From Pochonia chlamydosporia 170 (lineage: Eukaryota > Ascomycota > Sordariomycetes > Hypocreales > Clavicipitaceae): DNA of 64,000 nt. The stretch is taken from assembly GCF_001653235.2 (NCBI RefSeq), contig NC_035796.1, positions 1 to 64,000 of the forward strand, in the 5' to 3' direction. Both the position numbers and the translations under genes were made by a program. Shown here one piece after another: positions 24,540 through 36,432 of this stretch; the stretch's first letter is position 1; the number at the start of each line of letters is the position of its first letter. The notes under the pieces are model-generated. The model saw only the letters and a program-made list of their open reading frames with translations. It made no database searches and was not told the origin of the DNA.

Positions 24540-25310
24540 AGCTAGCCCTTTCTTATTAAAGTGCTATCCTCGCATCTACAGGCAGCTGCCCTACTAGATT
24601 CTAGCCCTATTTGCCGTGTAGCTCTAACCGGCGTTGCGGGTAATCAGATCCAGGGTTGCACTATTTATTCGCTACTACATCTCCCAGTAGGTGGTTCTTT
24701 TACCGATCTTTCACCAACAAACGCAGCCACCCTTTAGTCTCGCCTACGGCACGTTAAATACCTCGTTATCAACGAAAAGAGCACGCTAGAGCTTAAGCAG
24801 CTAGCAAGAATTAATTCCCGCCTTTGGCAGGCTTTTCCACGGCATAGCTCTAAGTTCTTTGGTAGCGTGAGCGTCTTGCTAGTGGGTGATTTCTCCCAGT
24901 TACCACCAGTCCGAAAAAAGCCGCTCTATTTAACTAGCACCAAGCTGTCTTCGTTGGAAAGAAAGAGACAGGCCGCCTACCAGTTATTTAACCGCAACAT
25001 CTTTCTAACCACGGTATAACGCTAGGCTGGTGATAAGCAGGCCTGGTTCTGTTAGGCGTTGCAGGAATTGCGTGAAGTTAAGTTATCTACTCCGTCCTGG
25101 AACCTTCTTAGCAGTCAGGTACAGGCCAAGCTAACACAGAGCGAGGTGGACAGCTTTAGGGACGCTTTACGGGTGTACTCTACAAAGGCCCGAGTCAACG
25201 AATATAATTATGAACATATGGTTCATCTCAAGGCGCCAACAATACAAGTGGAGGCGAAGAATCAGGGCAAAGGCGCAGCACAGGCGCCAAGCGACAACGC
25301 TGGAAATTTA
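24540..25310 (+). pseudogene. PIF1-like helicase relic, Helitron type
   Basis: One frame with several in-frame stops carries the order of motifs of fungal PIF1/Helitron helicases: RVALTGVAGNQIQG (Ia), TIYSLLHLPVG, YLVINEKSTLELKQLA (motif II, normally DEKS), VSVLLVGDFSQLPPV (III), then QALQELREVKLS, SWNLLSSQVQAKL and KARVNEYNY. Stops at TAA and TAG fall where CAA or CAG would be expected, a RIP pattern. The N-terminal Walker A is blurred, and the frame is lost after SDNAGNL near 25310, before the C-terminal motifs. The copy is dead and truncated. Confidence 0.85.
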
Positions 25311-26309
25311 AAAGTCAGGTATCTAAACCTCACAAAACACCAAACATCACAGCCAGAGTACCGTAAAGAGAGTCACGCCCCATAATGGAGGATAGACTTG
25401 GGTATTCTATTTGTCCTACCTGATAATTGTTTATAGGTGCCGGATATTGAAGAGTACGCGACGGAGACGCGAAATTGAAGGGATGGATATACCCACCAAC
25501 AAAACAACCACCAACAGCACCACCAATATTGGAACATGAGACAGAAATTTGACCGTTTCATGCATGTAAAAATTTAGGGTTAACAGGAGGCGGGGTTAGG
25601 TGAGTCTGAATGGGCAGCAGTGAAACTAAGCAGGATCTGACGCCTGATCTTAAGTTTATGATTGGATTTGTCTAAAAAAGCTCGACGAGAGGCGACAGAA
25701 GGTTGGAAAAAAAAAAGAAATCATTTGGTCACTTTGTTCCTTAAGGCACAGAGTTTGAACGTCAAATCCGGTCTTTAATTAAGAAGAAAACTGTCCAATC
25801 ACAAGATGCAAATGAAAATATTTGATGCGTCGAATCTTTGCGCAGTTTGCTATCTATTGACGTAGCCTTAGGCGACGAAAATAACTGGTAGTTGGCGGTG
25901 CACGCTGGAAGCCAAGTTTTGCTGCAAGTCGAATTTCACAAAGTGCAAATATCGCAAGGCAGCTACGCATTCTGAGGAATTGAGGGCCACAAATGATTGA
26001 ATTGAAATATATCTACTTGACTGACAGACCGAATATTTGACTGAGGGAAAGAGGGGAAAAACGACCTTCTTTTATAGACCAATTTGAGGGATTTTCATGA
26101 TATTGAGGGAAAAGCTGAGAAAAAGGGAAGGTTGAAAAAGAAAGGATAAAAAGAAAGGAAGGCTGGCCCTTCTCTCGTTGACAACAAATCGTCCACGCCA
26201 GCTGCTACTACCACGCCCACTTACACACAGATATATATTTCTATATATTTCTCCTTTCGTCTGTAGTGCGAATACACCAGCATGTTCTACCTTTCACTTG
26301 TTATCCTAA
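25311..26309. other. Intergenic, 3' side of the protease gene
   Basis: A/G-rich stretches near 26040-26160 and balanced DNA. No open frame with recognisable content. Confidence 0.5.
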
Positions 26310-29149
26310 TCATGTGTCATATCCCGTATCCTGGTACTTGATGAAGAATGCAGGTGTCGTAACAACATCCCAATCCTCCTCCTTCGTCTCGTTACCAAAG
26401 ATTCTCAGGGCGCGGAAAATGACTTTGTACCTGCCAGGAGGAGCATAGTACCCGGAGTCAAGACGGCCAGTAAAATCGAACCCGTTCAGGCCCCTGGACT
26501 GCCACAGAGCGGGGAAGCCGCTAGGCTGGCCAATAGTCTTGACGCCCCTGTATTCGGTCGTCAGGTTGTTGGGAGGTAGAGTAGACAGGGGGATGATGTG
26601 AGCAAGTATCTTGCGGGAGCCCCAGGGCAAAAACCAACCCAGCATGGGGAAAGTGTCGCCGTCGCTAGCGCCACCTTGTCTGGGGAGCAACAAGGTCGAG
26701 TTGGGGGCCAACTCGTTGCCTGTCGAGTTAAAGAGCCTAGCTCTTGTAATGGTCGTCTGGTCGCGGAGGGAGCCGGCAAGACCTTGATACGGCAGAGACA
26801 GAGAGGTGCCATCAGTGCCATTGATAGCGATGTAACCAGACCACAGAGCTAAGCGATCAGCATCCAGGCCCTTGGGGGGAGTGGCAGAAACGCTGATCAC
26901 GCAGGATTCTCCGCCATTAAGAGTAACGCTTGTTTCACTAAATTTGATAGTGGCATTGGCCAGGACAGGCTCATCGCTAAAGTTGGGAAAAGAATCTTTG
27001 AAATTCCAGAAGTACATGGCTATGGCAGGAACATTTGTGAATTTGTAGGTAATCTTCTTCGCATTGGAGTTCGTAAGATTAAACTCAAGTGCCTTGGTCA
27101 AGTGGTCAGTGTCATTAAAGGACAAGCTAGAGGGGGAGAGAAGAGTAGTAGCATAGGCAGCGTCATATGCCTGGATAAGGCCAGCACCTTGCTGCGGAAC
27201 AGGAGCCAAAAAATCATAGAACTTATTGCCATCGTTAAAGAGTTGAGGTTTAGCATTGGTAGATAGCAAGTTTTGAATTAGCCCAGGATCGTAAGTTCCA
27301 CGGACCTCGTGGATAAGTGCAATAATACCAGCAACCTGGGGGCAAGACATAGAAGTTCCAGACCAAACCCCGTAACTACCCATAGCACGAGGGATGGTGG
27401 AAAGAATATGACCGCCGGGAGCACCAAATTGAGGCTTGGTATCCATTTCCCAATTTGGGCCCCAAGTTGAAAAGAGGCTTACAGCTCCACCAGTGGCAGT
27501 GTTGTTAATATTAACAACATCTAAGTGAGTCTTTGGCCTAGCCATTTCGAGAATAAGCTTCTTGCCGTTCTTGAGGGCATTGATAAATGTAGCACCAGTC
27601 TCGGCGTCAATCACGGAGGCTGAGTTGATAGCGCTGGAGACGTCCTCGGGAATCGCTATGTTTTCGACGCCATGACTATCGCCGTAAACCACAAAATTCT
27701 TAGCACCTTTGTCTATGGCGTGGAGGAATTGAACGGGAAGCCCGCAAGTAATCGAGACCAGGACAATGTATTTAGAAAGATCGGTGGTATTAGCAGGGAA
27801 TGAATCGCAGTCTTCAGGATCAAGGCTGCTGGACCATGCAGGTAGGGTGAAGCTGTCCCAGGTGACGTTTACAAAAGGGGCATATCGAAACGGGGTATTA
27901 GTACCGTTGTCAACCTGGTACTTGGCGTCGGAAAAGAAAGCAGGCGTCTGAACATTATCAAACGAAGCAATAGCCATGACGCCACGGCCGGAGGAAGCAG
28001 AACCGATGTCAAAGAGGCCAGCGATACCGCTATTACCGGCAGACATAGTACACGGTACACCCTTCTCGACAATACGAGAGACAACCTCACACCAAGGATC
28101 CTCAGGCCAACCGCCTTGACCGCCAACAGAAGAAGTGATGACGGTAGCACCATCCTGATAAGCCTGGTTGAAGGCTGCAATTAGGACATCAGTACCAGCG
28201 GTTCCTTCGCAGCCAAAGACTCGATAAGCACCTAAGCTAGCTCCAGGAGCAGCGCCAGTGAATCCGTAGATGTTTGGTTGAGCAGCAATAATACCAGCAA
28301 CGTGAGATCCGTGACCGGCGCAGTCCATAGGGTCTGGGTCAGGGTGAGGAGTGTTTTCGCCGGTATAGTCGTCACCAACAAGGTCAGTTCCGAAAGAGAC
28401 CAGGCAGCCTTGGCCGAAGCAGCCTCCCAGAGCAGGGTGCTTATAGTCAATCTATACCAATTGAGTCAGTGCAAAGTTTCTTGATGATGTGCGCCAAGCA
28501 GTCTTCTGGGGGAAGCGGAGCAAAAGACTTACACCAGTGTCAACGACAGCAATTTTGACACCCTTGCCAGTGATGCCCTTGGCATGAAGCTTGTCAATCT
28601 GTGTCATGATGTGGGGAGAATAAGCATCAGTCTTATTAGCGTAGAATTTCTGATTAGCGTAGACAGTCTGAGCAGCCCTTGAGGAAAGGAGGCCCTTCTT
28701 CTCATCGGTAGTGTGCCGAGCGACCCACTCAACATTCGGTTTGGGCACCGCAACAAGCTGAACGGGGAAGACGGCCTTGACAGCTGGTATATCCGCCAGC
28801 TTGGCAGCCGTCTCGTGGGCCTTGTCGATGTCGTGTAGTTGCACTGAGACACCCTTGAACAAGTCGTAGTCAAGCTTCATTCGGGTAGTACCATGCTTGC
28901 CAACTGACCGTTCGACGATATCAGGGTCCTGGTAGCGTATTAGATACGTCTGTCAGAGGGCTATCATTCCAAGCCATTTGAGCCGCATAGAGTCTCTCAA
29001 CGGGAGAAAAGGCTTACATGGCCATCCTCCAATTCGAAAATATAAGCACCAGGAACAAAAGTCTTGACAATGTTCTTTCCATGGACATCTGCCGCTAAGG
29101 CAGAGGTGGCCACCGCTACCAGTGACACAACAAGCGAAGTGCGCACCAT
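26310..29149 (-). CDS. Secreted subtilisin-like serine protease (S8, PA insert, Fn3-like C-terminus)
   Basis: Exons 29149-29018, 28928-28533 and 28451-26310, all phase 0, give 889 residues. MVRTSLVVSLVAVATSALA is a signal peptide. Residues about 30-130 look like an I9-type inhibitory propeptide. The catalytic triad is visible: Asp174 in VAVVDTG-like KIAVVDTG, His223 in GHGSHVAG and Ser543 in GTSMSCPQVAG. A protease-associated domain is inserted at about 390-480 between His and Ser, and a C5a-peptidase/Fn3-like region follows. This architecture matches minor extracellular (Vpr-like) proteases of fungi, which degrade extracellular protein. Several N-glycosylation sequons are present. The gene is intact, with no neighbour suggesting an operon-like partner. 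Confidence 0.92.
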
Positions 29150-29257
29150 TGAGATTTAGAGGTAATTAAAACGAAAAAAAATCTAAGCGACCAAGATCAA
29201 ACACGGGGATTTCACCAATATTTGAAGGTCTTAGAAAGAGGGAGGGCAAGCATGGAC

Positions 29258-29265
29258 ATATATAG
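29258..29265 (-). promoter_or_regulatory. Candidate TATA box for the subtilisin gene
   Basis: The minus strand reads CTATATAT, about 110 bases upstream of the ATG at 29149. Confidence 0.4.
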
Positions 29266-30714
29266 CCCCAAGAAAACTCGTGCCACTACTCCTGGTTTTC
29301 TCCTTGACTTGCAACTCCCCTCAGTCACCATCCATCAATTTGCAAGTACAGAACCGGGGAGTTGGTGGAGACGGACCACCCCTAATCACCTGAGCATGGT
29401 CAGACAGCATTGTTCCTGGTACGCGATACAATCCTTCGCGATACGATATTCTTTGGGACATCCTGCCTTGCAAATGATTACTCCCAGGCGAGAGCCGAGA
29501 TAGGCGTACTAGTGGTTGCTAACTTGGCTTGAATTGCAAGAAGAGGCTGAACCCTGTCGTGCAGAGGGTAGTTGGTGTTCTCCGCTTCCACCGCCTGGTT
29601 ATCGTCTCTCGCTTCCGTATTGACTACTCCCGGTTTAGTAAGGTCAGAGATTAAAAAATTCATACGGATCTAATCATGGGGATAAGATTTCTAGAGCCAA
29701 TTAACTTGCAGGATTTTCCCTTCCAAAGTACGATAGTATAGGTACTATTGTACTTCACCCTGACAAACTATACATCAAGTATACTTTGAACTAAATATGA
29801 TAGTACGATAACACAACATAATAGGCAAGTCGGGCGGCCCGTAAATGATAGACAAGGGCCTGTGGATATATCCGCCGATGATGTTAAAACAGGCATCGTT
29901 GACGTCATTTTCCGGGCTCCTTCGAGCACGCCTTCTTTCAACCAGGATGTCCATGGCTCAGTCAAGTCAAACAAGAGTTCTGGCGTGCACGTGTGGGGGA
30001 ATGTGTAGAGTAACGGGCATCGGGGATTCCCGCTTCTCCCTTCTTTTTGGTCGGTCGACTTGCTCTTAATTTCTGAACTCGGAACTTTGCCAAAAGCACC
30101 TTCTACATCGAGGATGAGATAGAAAGAGGTCATCAAACTTATCAGTAGCATCCGGATAAAGATGCAGATACACTGCGGCCCATGGCTGTTACTGTACAAA
30201 GCCTAGTGTAAGCTACTGTATGACTTCGACGTCCGCAGGAGCACACGGCGTTGGCACTTTTGAATAAGATAGACTCCATTGATAATTACGTAACTCTGAA
30301 TTCATCCGCAACCTTGCCCCCTTCCCCCCAAACATTAAGCGATATTGCTTCCAACATCGCGCCAATAGAGGAAATTGTTAAAAGAAAGAATTAGCCTGGG
30401 GATCGGGGGATACCGTGGAATTTTGGGCGCTCCCATTAGCTCGCATGGCCGTACCGGTTGCTAAATAGAGTAGGTGATTGCCGGCAGCTGTAAGCCAAGT
30501 AACCTCACGTCAGTCAATGTCTTTTTTAGAGTATCGTAAGCAAAGGATAACCTCATGAATCCACTTAAATAAAATTTATATATAATTAGAAGCATAAATA
30601 GCTATTAATGTTAAAAGAAAACTATAGCGCATGAGAGTAGAATGCATGACAGCGGCATTCACGTGTAGCCTGACTGGTGCAATAAACCTAAATAATTCAT
30701 CTTAAGCAACAGAA
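29266..30714. other. Intergenic, no supported gene
   Basis: The region contains a 143-codon frame (30199-29768, minus) with no recognisable domain, and short hairpin-forming words around TACGATAGTA at about 29730-29750. Nothing further is supported. Confidence 0.5.
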
Positions 30715-30972
30715 TTAACGACATATATTTAGGAATCTTAATTTCGGGAAACCTGAGCCTATATTCCCAAATTTTATCTTTTTTTCTAGTCTACCTTGTC
30801 GATCAAGTATCATGGCGAGTAGACGCATTTTCCCATTAATGATAGGGTCCGCAGCCGCTTTGCGCCTTAAATAAGCTCCAATATTCTCTCTCAATGCCAG
30901 TTTGCTGACCTGCTTAACACGGGCTTCTCTCGCCTTGAGGATCACAGCACGGCCGATTTTAAACTTCCATTG
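30715..30972 (-). pseudogene. Unidentified coding-like fragment
   Basis: A frame of 85 codons follows a good splice acceptor (TTTCTAGCAG) and ends at a stop. It is rich in Lys, Arg, Leu and Ala (for example REARVKQVSKLALRENIGAY and KMRLLAMILDRQGRLEKKI), suggesting a helical, basic protein tail. No upstream exon is recognisable and the surroundings are AT-rich, so it is probably a gene remnant. Family not recognised. Confidence 0.35.
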
Positions 30973-31227
30973 CTGCTAGAAAAGGGGTAAAATGCTCGGA
31001 CGAAAGGAAGAATAGTTGTATTTAAAGTACCAGTGAATAATTAGGAGAAAGAGATACAAGGAGATTTTCTATTATTAAGCACTGCTTCCCCCGTGTGATA
31101 ATTTTAGATAATTGGAGCCGTGTAACGCGACAATACTGCGTTTGCTTTGAATGAGCGACTTGATCTTGACACTAGACGAGACCATTTCGATCACTGATAG
31201 ATAGATTGCCCACACTGGTCAATTCAC

Positions 31228-32580
31228 TTACTTATCAACCCATCCCAAGTGTAGTCCCGCATTTGCGCCAATATCTCGAAGTTCCTGTTTCCTTTCAGCT
31301 GTCATCTTGCCGTAACCAAGTGGGATAGGCAAAACAATACAATAGAGGTTAGTCAAAGATGATAAACTGTGATTCTCAAGCTCAGATTTTATTGCAGATA
31401 CAACAGAGTCATCGTGCCATTCCCATTCCTCATTATCTTCTAAGTCAGCTGTCAGGGTGAGCAGCTCCAGACTTGGAGAGAGCAAATCCTGTAGTTTTAT
31501 CGCCGAAGATTCTGAGAATCCCATCAGGAAGACCCACGGGGCACACAGTCTTCTTAGCTTCCCTAAGTGAGCCAGGCCGTGTAACGATGCTCGTATTTCT
31601 AGAGGAGGGGGGTCATAATAACCGGCTGAAATCTCAGGGCGGCATTCCGCCTCAATAGTCAAGTCCGTAAGCGTGGCACAAACTTGATTTAGTGCTATAG
31701 CTACCGTATCAAGCTCAATGATACCCTTGCTGACGTCCCGGTCAAGGCCTGGCTGGTAAAAACAATGCCAATGTAGCTTTTGCAGTCCCTTGAGCACTGA
31801 AAGAAGTGGTTTAAGCCGCGCTTCCCGTAGCCTGTAAATTTCCAGTGACACTAGTGACAACGGCGCAGGAGTATGCGCAGGCCAGGCGAATTTGACTGGG
31901 TTGTCGATAGATATTGACAGGCTCTGAATTTTTGAAAGATAGAAGAATGGGAGGACATCAGATGTATTTCTGGCGTTAAGGTGGCGGTATTCTTCAGTTC
32001 TGCGGCAGAACGTGACATGCTGGAGGTTTCCCAGTATAGGTAGTTGATATTCTTCTGGTGGCTCCCACAAGGCATATTGAAGCAACTTGCCCAAAATTTG
32101 GTTTCTAACAGTAAAGTTAGGACCAAGATAAAGGGATGTTAAGTTAGGCAGCATTAATAGGAGAACTGCCACCACGGCGTCGACGGTCCCAGATCGCAGC
32201 TCGTCTATCCAATGCTTGGCAAACGGTACTCCCGTGGATTGGATAATTCTAGATCCTTTGCTGATTGAAAATAGGGCAAGAGGGGATGCGGGTGGCTCTC
32301 TGATTTCGGGGTGATCTTTAAATGCATTTCCCACAAGGCGCAGACTGCGAACGTAACCCGACAGCTGAGGTCTGTTGAGGATGCTTCGCAGTAGCAGTGT
32401 GACAGGTGGTGTGCGATCTAACGCCCAGGTCGTCTCGACAGCTGAGTAGAGACGAAGCGTAGCTAGAGCGTGGATACGTTTGTTGACCGTACTTAGGGAT
32501 AGTAAGTCAGCGAAGGGAAGCAAATCCAGGATGGAGAGAAGTAGGTCACTTGACAAACGCGGAAGCGACGACAACGGCAT
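31228..32580 (-). CDS. F-box protein with leucine-rich-like tail
   Basis: A single exon encodes 450 residues. The N-terminus (SLPRLSSDLLLSILDLLPF, then LLSLSTVNKRIHALA) is a classical F-box at residues 4-50, which binds Skp1 in SCF ubiquitin ligases. The remainder alternates Leu-rich segments such as LPNLTSLYLGPN, IQSLSISID and LQKLHWHC, resembling irregular leucine-rich repeats that could recruit a substrate. There is no signal peptide, so it should be cytosolic or nuclear. Such F-box families are large and variable in filamentous fungi. The substrate is unknown. Confidence 0.85.
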   Translation of the reverse strand: MPLSSLPRLSSDLLLSILDLLPFADLLSLSTVNKRIHALATLRLYSAVETTWALDRTPPVTLLLRSILNRPQLSGYVRSLRLVGNAFKDHPEIREPPASPLALFSISKGSRIIQSTGVPFAKHWIDELRSGTVDAVVAVLLLMLPNLTSLYLGPNFTVRNQILGKLLQYALWEPPEEYQLPILGNLQHVTFCRRTEEYRHLNARNTSDVLPFFYLSKIQSLSISIDNPVKFAWPAHTPAPLSLVSLEIYRLREARLKPLLSVLKGLQKLHWHCFYQPGLDRDVSKGIIELDTVAIALNQVCATLTDLTIEAECRPEISAGYYDPPPLEIRASLHGLAHLGKLRRLCAPWVFLMGFSESSAIKLQDLLSPSLELLTLTADLEDNEEWEWHDDSVVSAIKSELENHSLSSLTNLYCIVLPIPLGYGKMTAERKQELRDIGANAGLHLGWVDK

Positions 32581-33830
32581 CTTTTCGAGTCAACTGAAGC
32601 AAGCTTGTGCTTTTCGTCCACGAGCTCAGCCTTGCAGTGACTCACGAAATGGGAGGCGAAAGGAGAAATACATGCAGGGTCAGAGTTTTTCTTGTCGTCA
32701 TAGATGATTTGTGAGGATGGCTCCGTCGAATATAAGTCTGGTGGGGAACTGAACTGAACTTAGAGTACAAAGGGTCTCATACGTATTTAGCAGGTAAATT
32801 ACGTACTGCACTTTTCTTCCATGAGCAGGCTGACCCGGGTTTTGCGTTCGGATTCCTAATCTTTCCCTTTTCGTTGTCCCCTCACTCTGAGCTCACCTAA
32901 CTGCGGGGCCGGCGATAGTTTGGGCCAAACTATCGGGAGGGGCTGGTAGACCCTTGTAGCGGCCAGTGGTGGCCAGGGCCGTGAAGAGTTGATTGGAGCG
33001 TGTCATTGATTTCACTATCCCTCGGCAGAACAGGGTCTACAATCAGATCATCCTGCACGTTTCCAACGACAAGTCCTTAACCCGATTTTCCATTTCTCCA
33101 CAATTCTAGATACGCGACATGAAGGTGCCCGTTTGTTGAACCATACTCGGGCCTAAGCCATTCACATATGGGTGCTGCGTACATATAGTCTTATCACTAG
33201 AACCTCTGCAGGTACCTGCAGTGTACTGTACTATTCCGATAACTAATACAGGTTCTAGTATTCTCTGCCAAGTGCTCTTATCATCTGTTTCATTAGCGAG
33301 CCAACCAGCGGTAGACACGGCACCATAGCCAGCTGTCAGATTGCGGCGTGCGTTCAGTCACAGTTGGGATACCCTCAAGATGATGTTGTCGGATAAGTAT
33401 GCCTATATTCTCAAAACAGGCAACTTGGTGTGACTCCTAGCTGTCATAAGGTCAACTATCATAGATGAATATAACTAGAAAGAGCAAATTATATGTCTTG
33501 TATGTAAGGAAGTGTCGTTATCTAAACGGCTGTAGAAAAATGGAGTCCAACGAGGGGAATCAAAAGCAACAGTGATTTTACAACAGAGCTTACCTGTTTG
33601 CCATAACAAAAAGTGACGTAGCTAATTGCGAGTCTCATAACGTGACAGTTGTCATATAAGGTTGCCGCTGTTTATTGAACAAGATACGGTACCAGTATAT
33701 ACAGTACAGGTACAGCTAGATGTTTCAAGTCTCTTGATAAGCGAGCTTGTTTCCGAGGACCTGAATATGGGGATGCTGACCTGGACGATCCTTGATAAGC
33801 TGTGTGTGCGGCCAAGGCCGTTAATGGTTT

Positions 33831-33868
33831 GTCAATAGTTGTCAATAGTTGCCAATAGTTGCTAATAC
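33831..33868. repeat. Short tandem repeat, unit about 10 bp
   Basis: Four consecutive units of the form GYCAATAGTT (GTCAATAGTT twice, GCCAATAGTT, then a partial GCTAATA). Confidence 0.8.
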
Positions 33869-34109
33869 ATGGACATTGAGCGGATTCGGCGATGCAGATA
33901 GAGAAATGGATGGTGTCTTGTTTATTGGTTATGACGGGAGGAGGGTTTGGTGGAGTTCTGCTCTCGCCTGGTGCAGTTGGCACCCGACAATGTAGATACG
34001 CGGGCCATGAGCTTGCTTTCTTCATTGACTTTAGATGGGCAACACGAAGGCACTTGTTTGTTGAATAAACTCCAGTCAAGCCCCTAAGCCTCCACTGCAG
34101 ACATTAAGG

Positions 34110-34117
34110 CATAAATA
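34110..34117 (+). promoter_or_regulatory. Candidate TATA element upstream of the novel secreted gene
   Basis: CATAAATA, about 160 bases before the ATG at 34273. Consensus and position only. Confidence 0.3.
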
Positions 34118-34272
34118 CGCCGCTCAGGCCACCGCTTTGCAAGGCCGCATGGTTGACACTATTTCCAACCAAGAAATTTGCGAAGACCCGTCAACCATTT
34201 TGGTCGCCTCCTGCCGTGCGTCGAAACCAGGGTCCAACAGCAGCCTGGACTTCGTCCACGCAGTTAGAAGTC

Positions 34273-36432
34273 ATGGCATCACATAGAACTACACGTTTGG
34301 TATGGAGTTGCATTGCTCTCCTCCTCGTCTTTAGCCAAGTATTACTGGCGGCTCCGAAGTTCAAGCCTGAAGTAACACCTGACCCTAATGGCCTCGAAGT
34401 GCGGCTCGACTACGCCTTATATACGGGAGAGAAGAGGCGAATTCTCTTCTCCAGCCATCTAACATTCGGAGAAGGGCTGAGAATCACGGATAAACAGTTA
34501 AGGTCACTTGGTATAGAAGCATATAAGGAGATGGAGGCAATGGGCAGGGCATACGAGCTTGGGAAAAACGCGATGCCGAATGTCATGACTATCCTGACCT
34601 TTGGCAATGAGATCATCCTAGCCTCTTCTCAAAAGGGCAAGGACAAGCCAGATATCGGTGAGGAGATAACTGAGGAATTGAATGCGTGCTTCGCCGGATT
34701 CGGTAAGGACCACGCGAACCAAAGAAAGTGTGGTGAGGTAATGGCAATCGACCAGTATTATAAGAGTCGTGCCGGCGCCCCGAAGCTAGATATTAGGGCC
34801 CGAATAGCCGCCATCGTAGCAAATAAGGATGCAACGAGCGCGAACCCCTACATTATACTTGCTCCCTGTGGGACCAATGACCCGGTAGGTAAAGCCCTAG
34901 CCACCGGACCCTCTAGAACATGTGCTAACGAGAATATAGGAGAGGCCGGGCTGCAACCTTTTGGTCAAAGACCTGAACGTGTTAAGTGATGGAAAGATTT
35001 CTGAAGACACAGATACAACAGAGCTGGACTGGAGAAGCTTGAAAAGGGGAGGACAGCTTCGCATCCGACAGATGCCCGACCCAGGCGAAGACGAGCTAAA
35101 GAATGCGGAAGACAGGCAGAAGAAGGGGGAAGAGGAGCTAAGAAAGGAGAAAGAAGAGCTGCAGAAGGAGAGAGAAGAGAGGCCGCCGAGGTTGGAGCAG
35201 GAGAAGGCGGTGCAGCAAACAGAACAACAAAACACAGCACTGGAGGTTGTCGGGGCACTCATATCTGTAGGTGCTGCAGTGGGCGGTGCTGCAGGTCTCA
35301 CGGCATTAGTAGCTGCAGCTGCTGGAGGTACCGAAGCAGCTGGAGGTGCTGCCGCTCTGACTGCTGCTGGTGCAGTCGCATTAACTGCAGCCGAGATCGC
35401 GGATGAGGCTATACCCTTACTGATGGACAGTCTGGAGGTTTATGATGGGGCTCTTGAGGCATTGCCAGAAACGGTGGAATTGCCGGAACTAGCACCAGCT
35501 CTTAGGCGGCGAGCAGTAACCGATCCTTCAATCCAAAAAAAGCGAAACGCCCATACCGAGGGCCGGGAGAAAGCTGAAAAGAAGGCTATCGCGTTGAGGC
35601 CAGTGATGTTGCAGGCTGTCAATGCCGGCGTTACGACCGGATTGGAAGTTGCTCAAAGAAACATGAGTGTTGCAACTGGTAGTAAGCGGCGTGCATTGAG
35701 TGACACGGATGTGAAGAACCTAACCGCCTGGGCGGGAAGAATTTACAAGGGCGTGCAAAACCAGACTTCAACTGTGGTTCTCGGCGTGGCAACCAACCTG
35801 ACTGTATCCTTGGTGGTCACAGAGCTGATGAGAAATAATGGGACAGCTCTGTCTGCAAAGGATGTGGCTGAGCGTGGTTTGCAAGATTTCCTGAACGGAG
35901 TGACCGACGAATTGCATGGGAAATCGAACGAAATTGTTCGGCGCGTCGGGTACAAATATTGCTTCGAGTACCCCGGCAACCAAAGATGCTTCTCTGATTG
36001 GAGCTTTCGGACGGACATTGTCCCCCGGGATCGATTTCTCTATGGCGGCTGCCGATCATTCCCAAGGGAGTTTTGGCCACGCCAAACCGAGACCGGGTGT
36101 CTCATTGTCAGCGGTGGCGAAAATCTCCAGAACATGTCAGATGCTAGATATGCCGTACTCCGTATTACGAGCCTTCGAGACGACTTCGCTACCATGACAA
36201 GAGAGTATTGCGAATATTCCATCCAATATTTACTCAACATTTGCAACACTGGCGGCATACTTCCCACTTCATCCTCCGACAACGGCACGTTCGCATGGGC
36301 GTGGAGGTATGTGCATTCTCATTTGGAATATGTTGGACCGTGCTAACCAGGGCATGTAGCATCGAGCCAAACAATGGCCAGTGCCCATGTAGGGAAAATA
36401 ACAACTCGGGTATGTGCTGGTCGGACCTGTAG
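34273..36432 (+). CDS. Novel secreted multidomain protein: possible deaminase-like domain, coiled coil, Gly/Ala-rich hydrophobic segment
   Basis: Exons 34273-34884, 34940-36306 and 36360-36432 join in frame. Intron 1 has GTAGGT..GCTAAC..TAG and intron 2 has GTATGT..GCTAAC..TAG. The product has 683 residues. MASHRTTR followed by a long hydrophobic stretch is a signal peptide. Residues about 100-210 have a strand-helix-strand pattern with Cys153-Gly-Glu155 and Pro198-Cys199 then Cys209, spaced like the zinc ligands and catalytic Glu of the cytidine-deaminase fold. A charged coiled coil follows (about 254-303), then about 60 residues of Gly/Ala/Val (304-366) that could insert in a membrane. RRR and KRR sites (about 394 and near SKRRALS) suggest Kex2 processing. 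The C-terminal half is Cys-containing and N-glycosylation-rich. Seen: the layout and motifs. Inferred: deaminase relation. No precise family recognised. Confidence 0.7.

Larger units (their letters stand above)
32581..34272. other. Intergenic with a local duplicated segment
   Basis: Segments near 33106-33165 and 34036-34090 share words around CGAAGGCACTTGTTTGTTGAA / TGAAGGTGCCCGTTTGTTGAA followed by CTAAGCC, so one is a diverged duplicate of the other. A 10-bp tandem unit lies at 33831-33868. No gene is supported. Confidence 0.5.

Noticed and set aside
29768..30199. 143-codon minus-strand frame as a gene
   Set aside because: No recognisable domain, no clear signal peptide and no splice support. 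It is probably chance.
34961..36346. Separate second gene downstream of 34273-34884
   Set aside because: A 55-base intron with GTAGGT, GCTAAC and TAG joins the two frames exactly, and a second intron adds a Cys-rich tail, so it is one gene.
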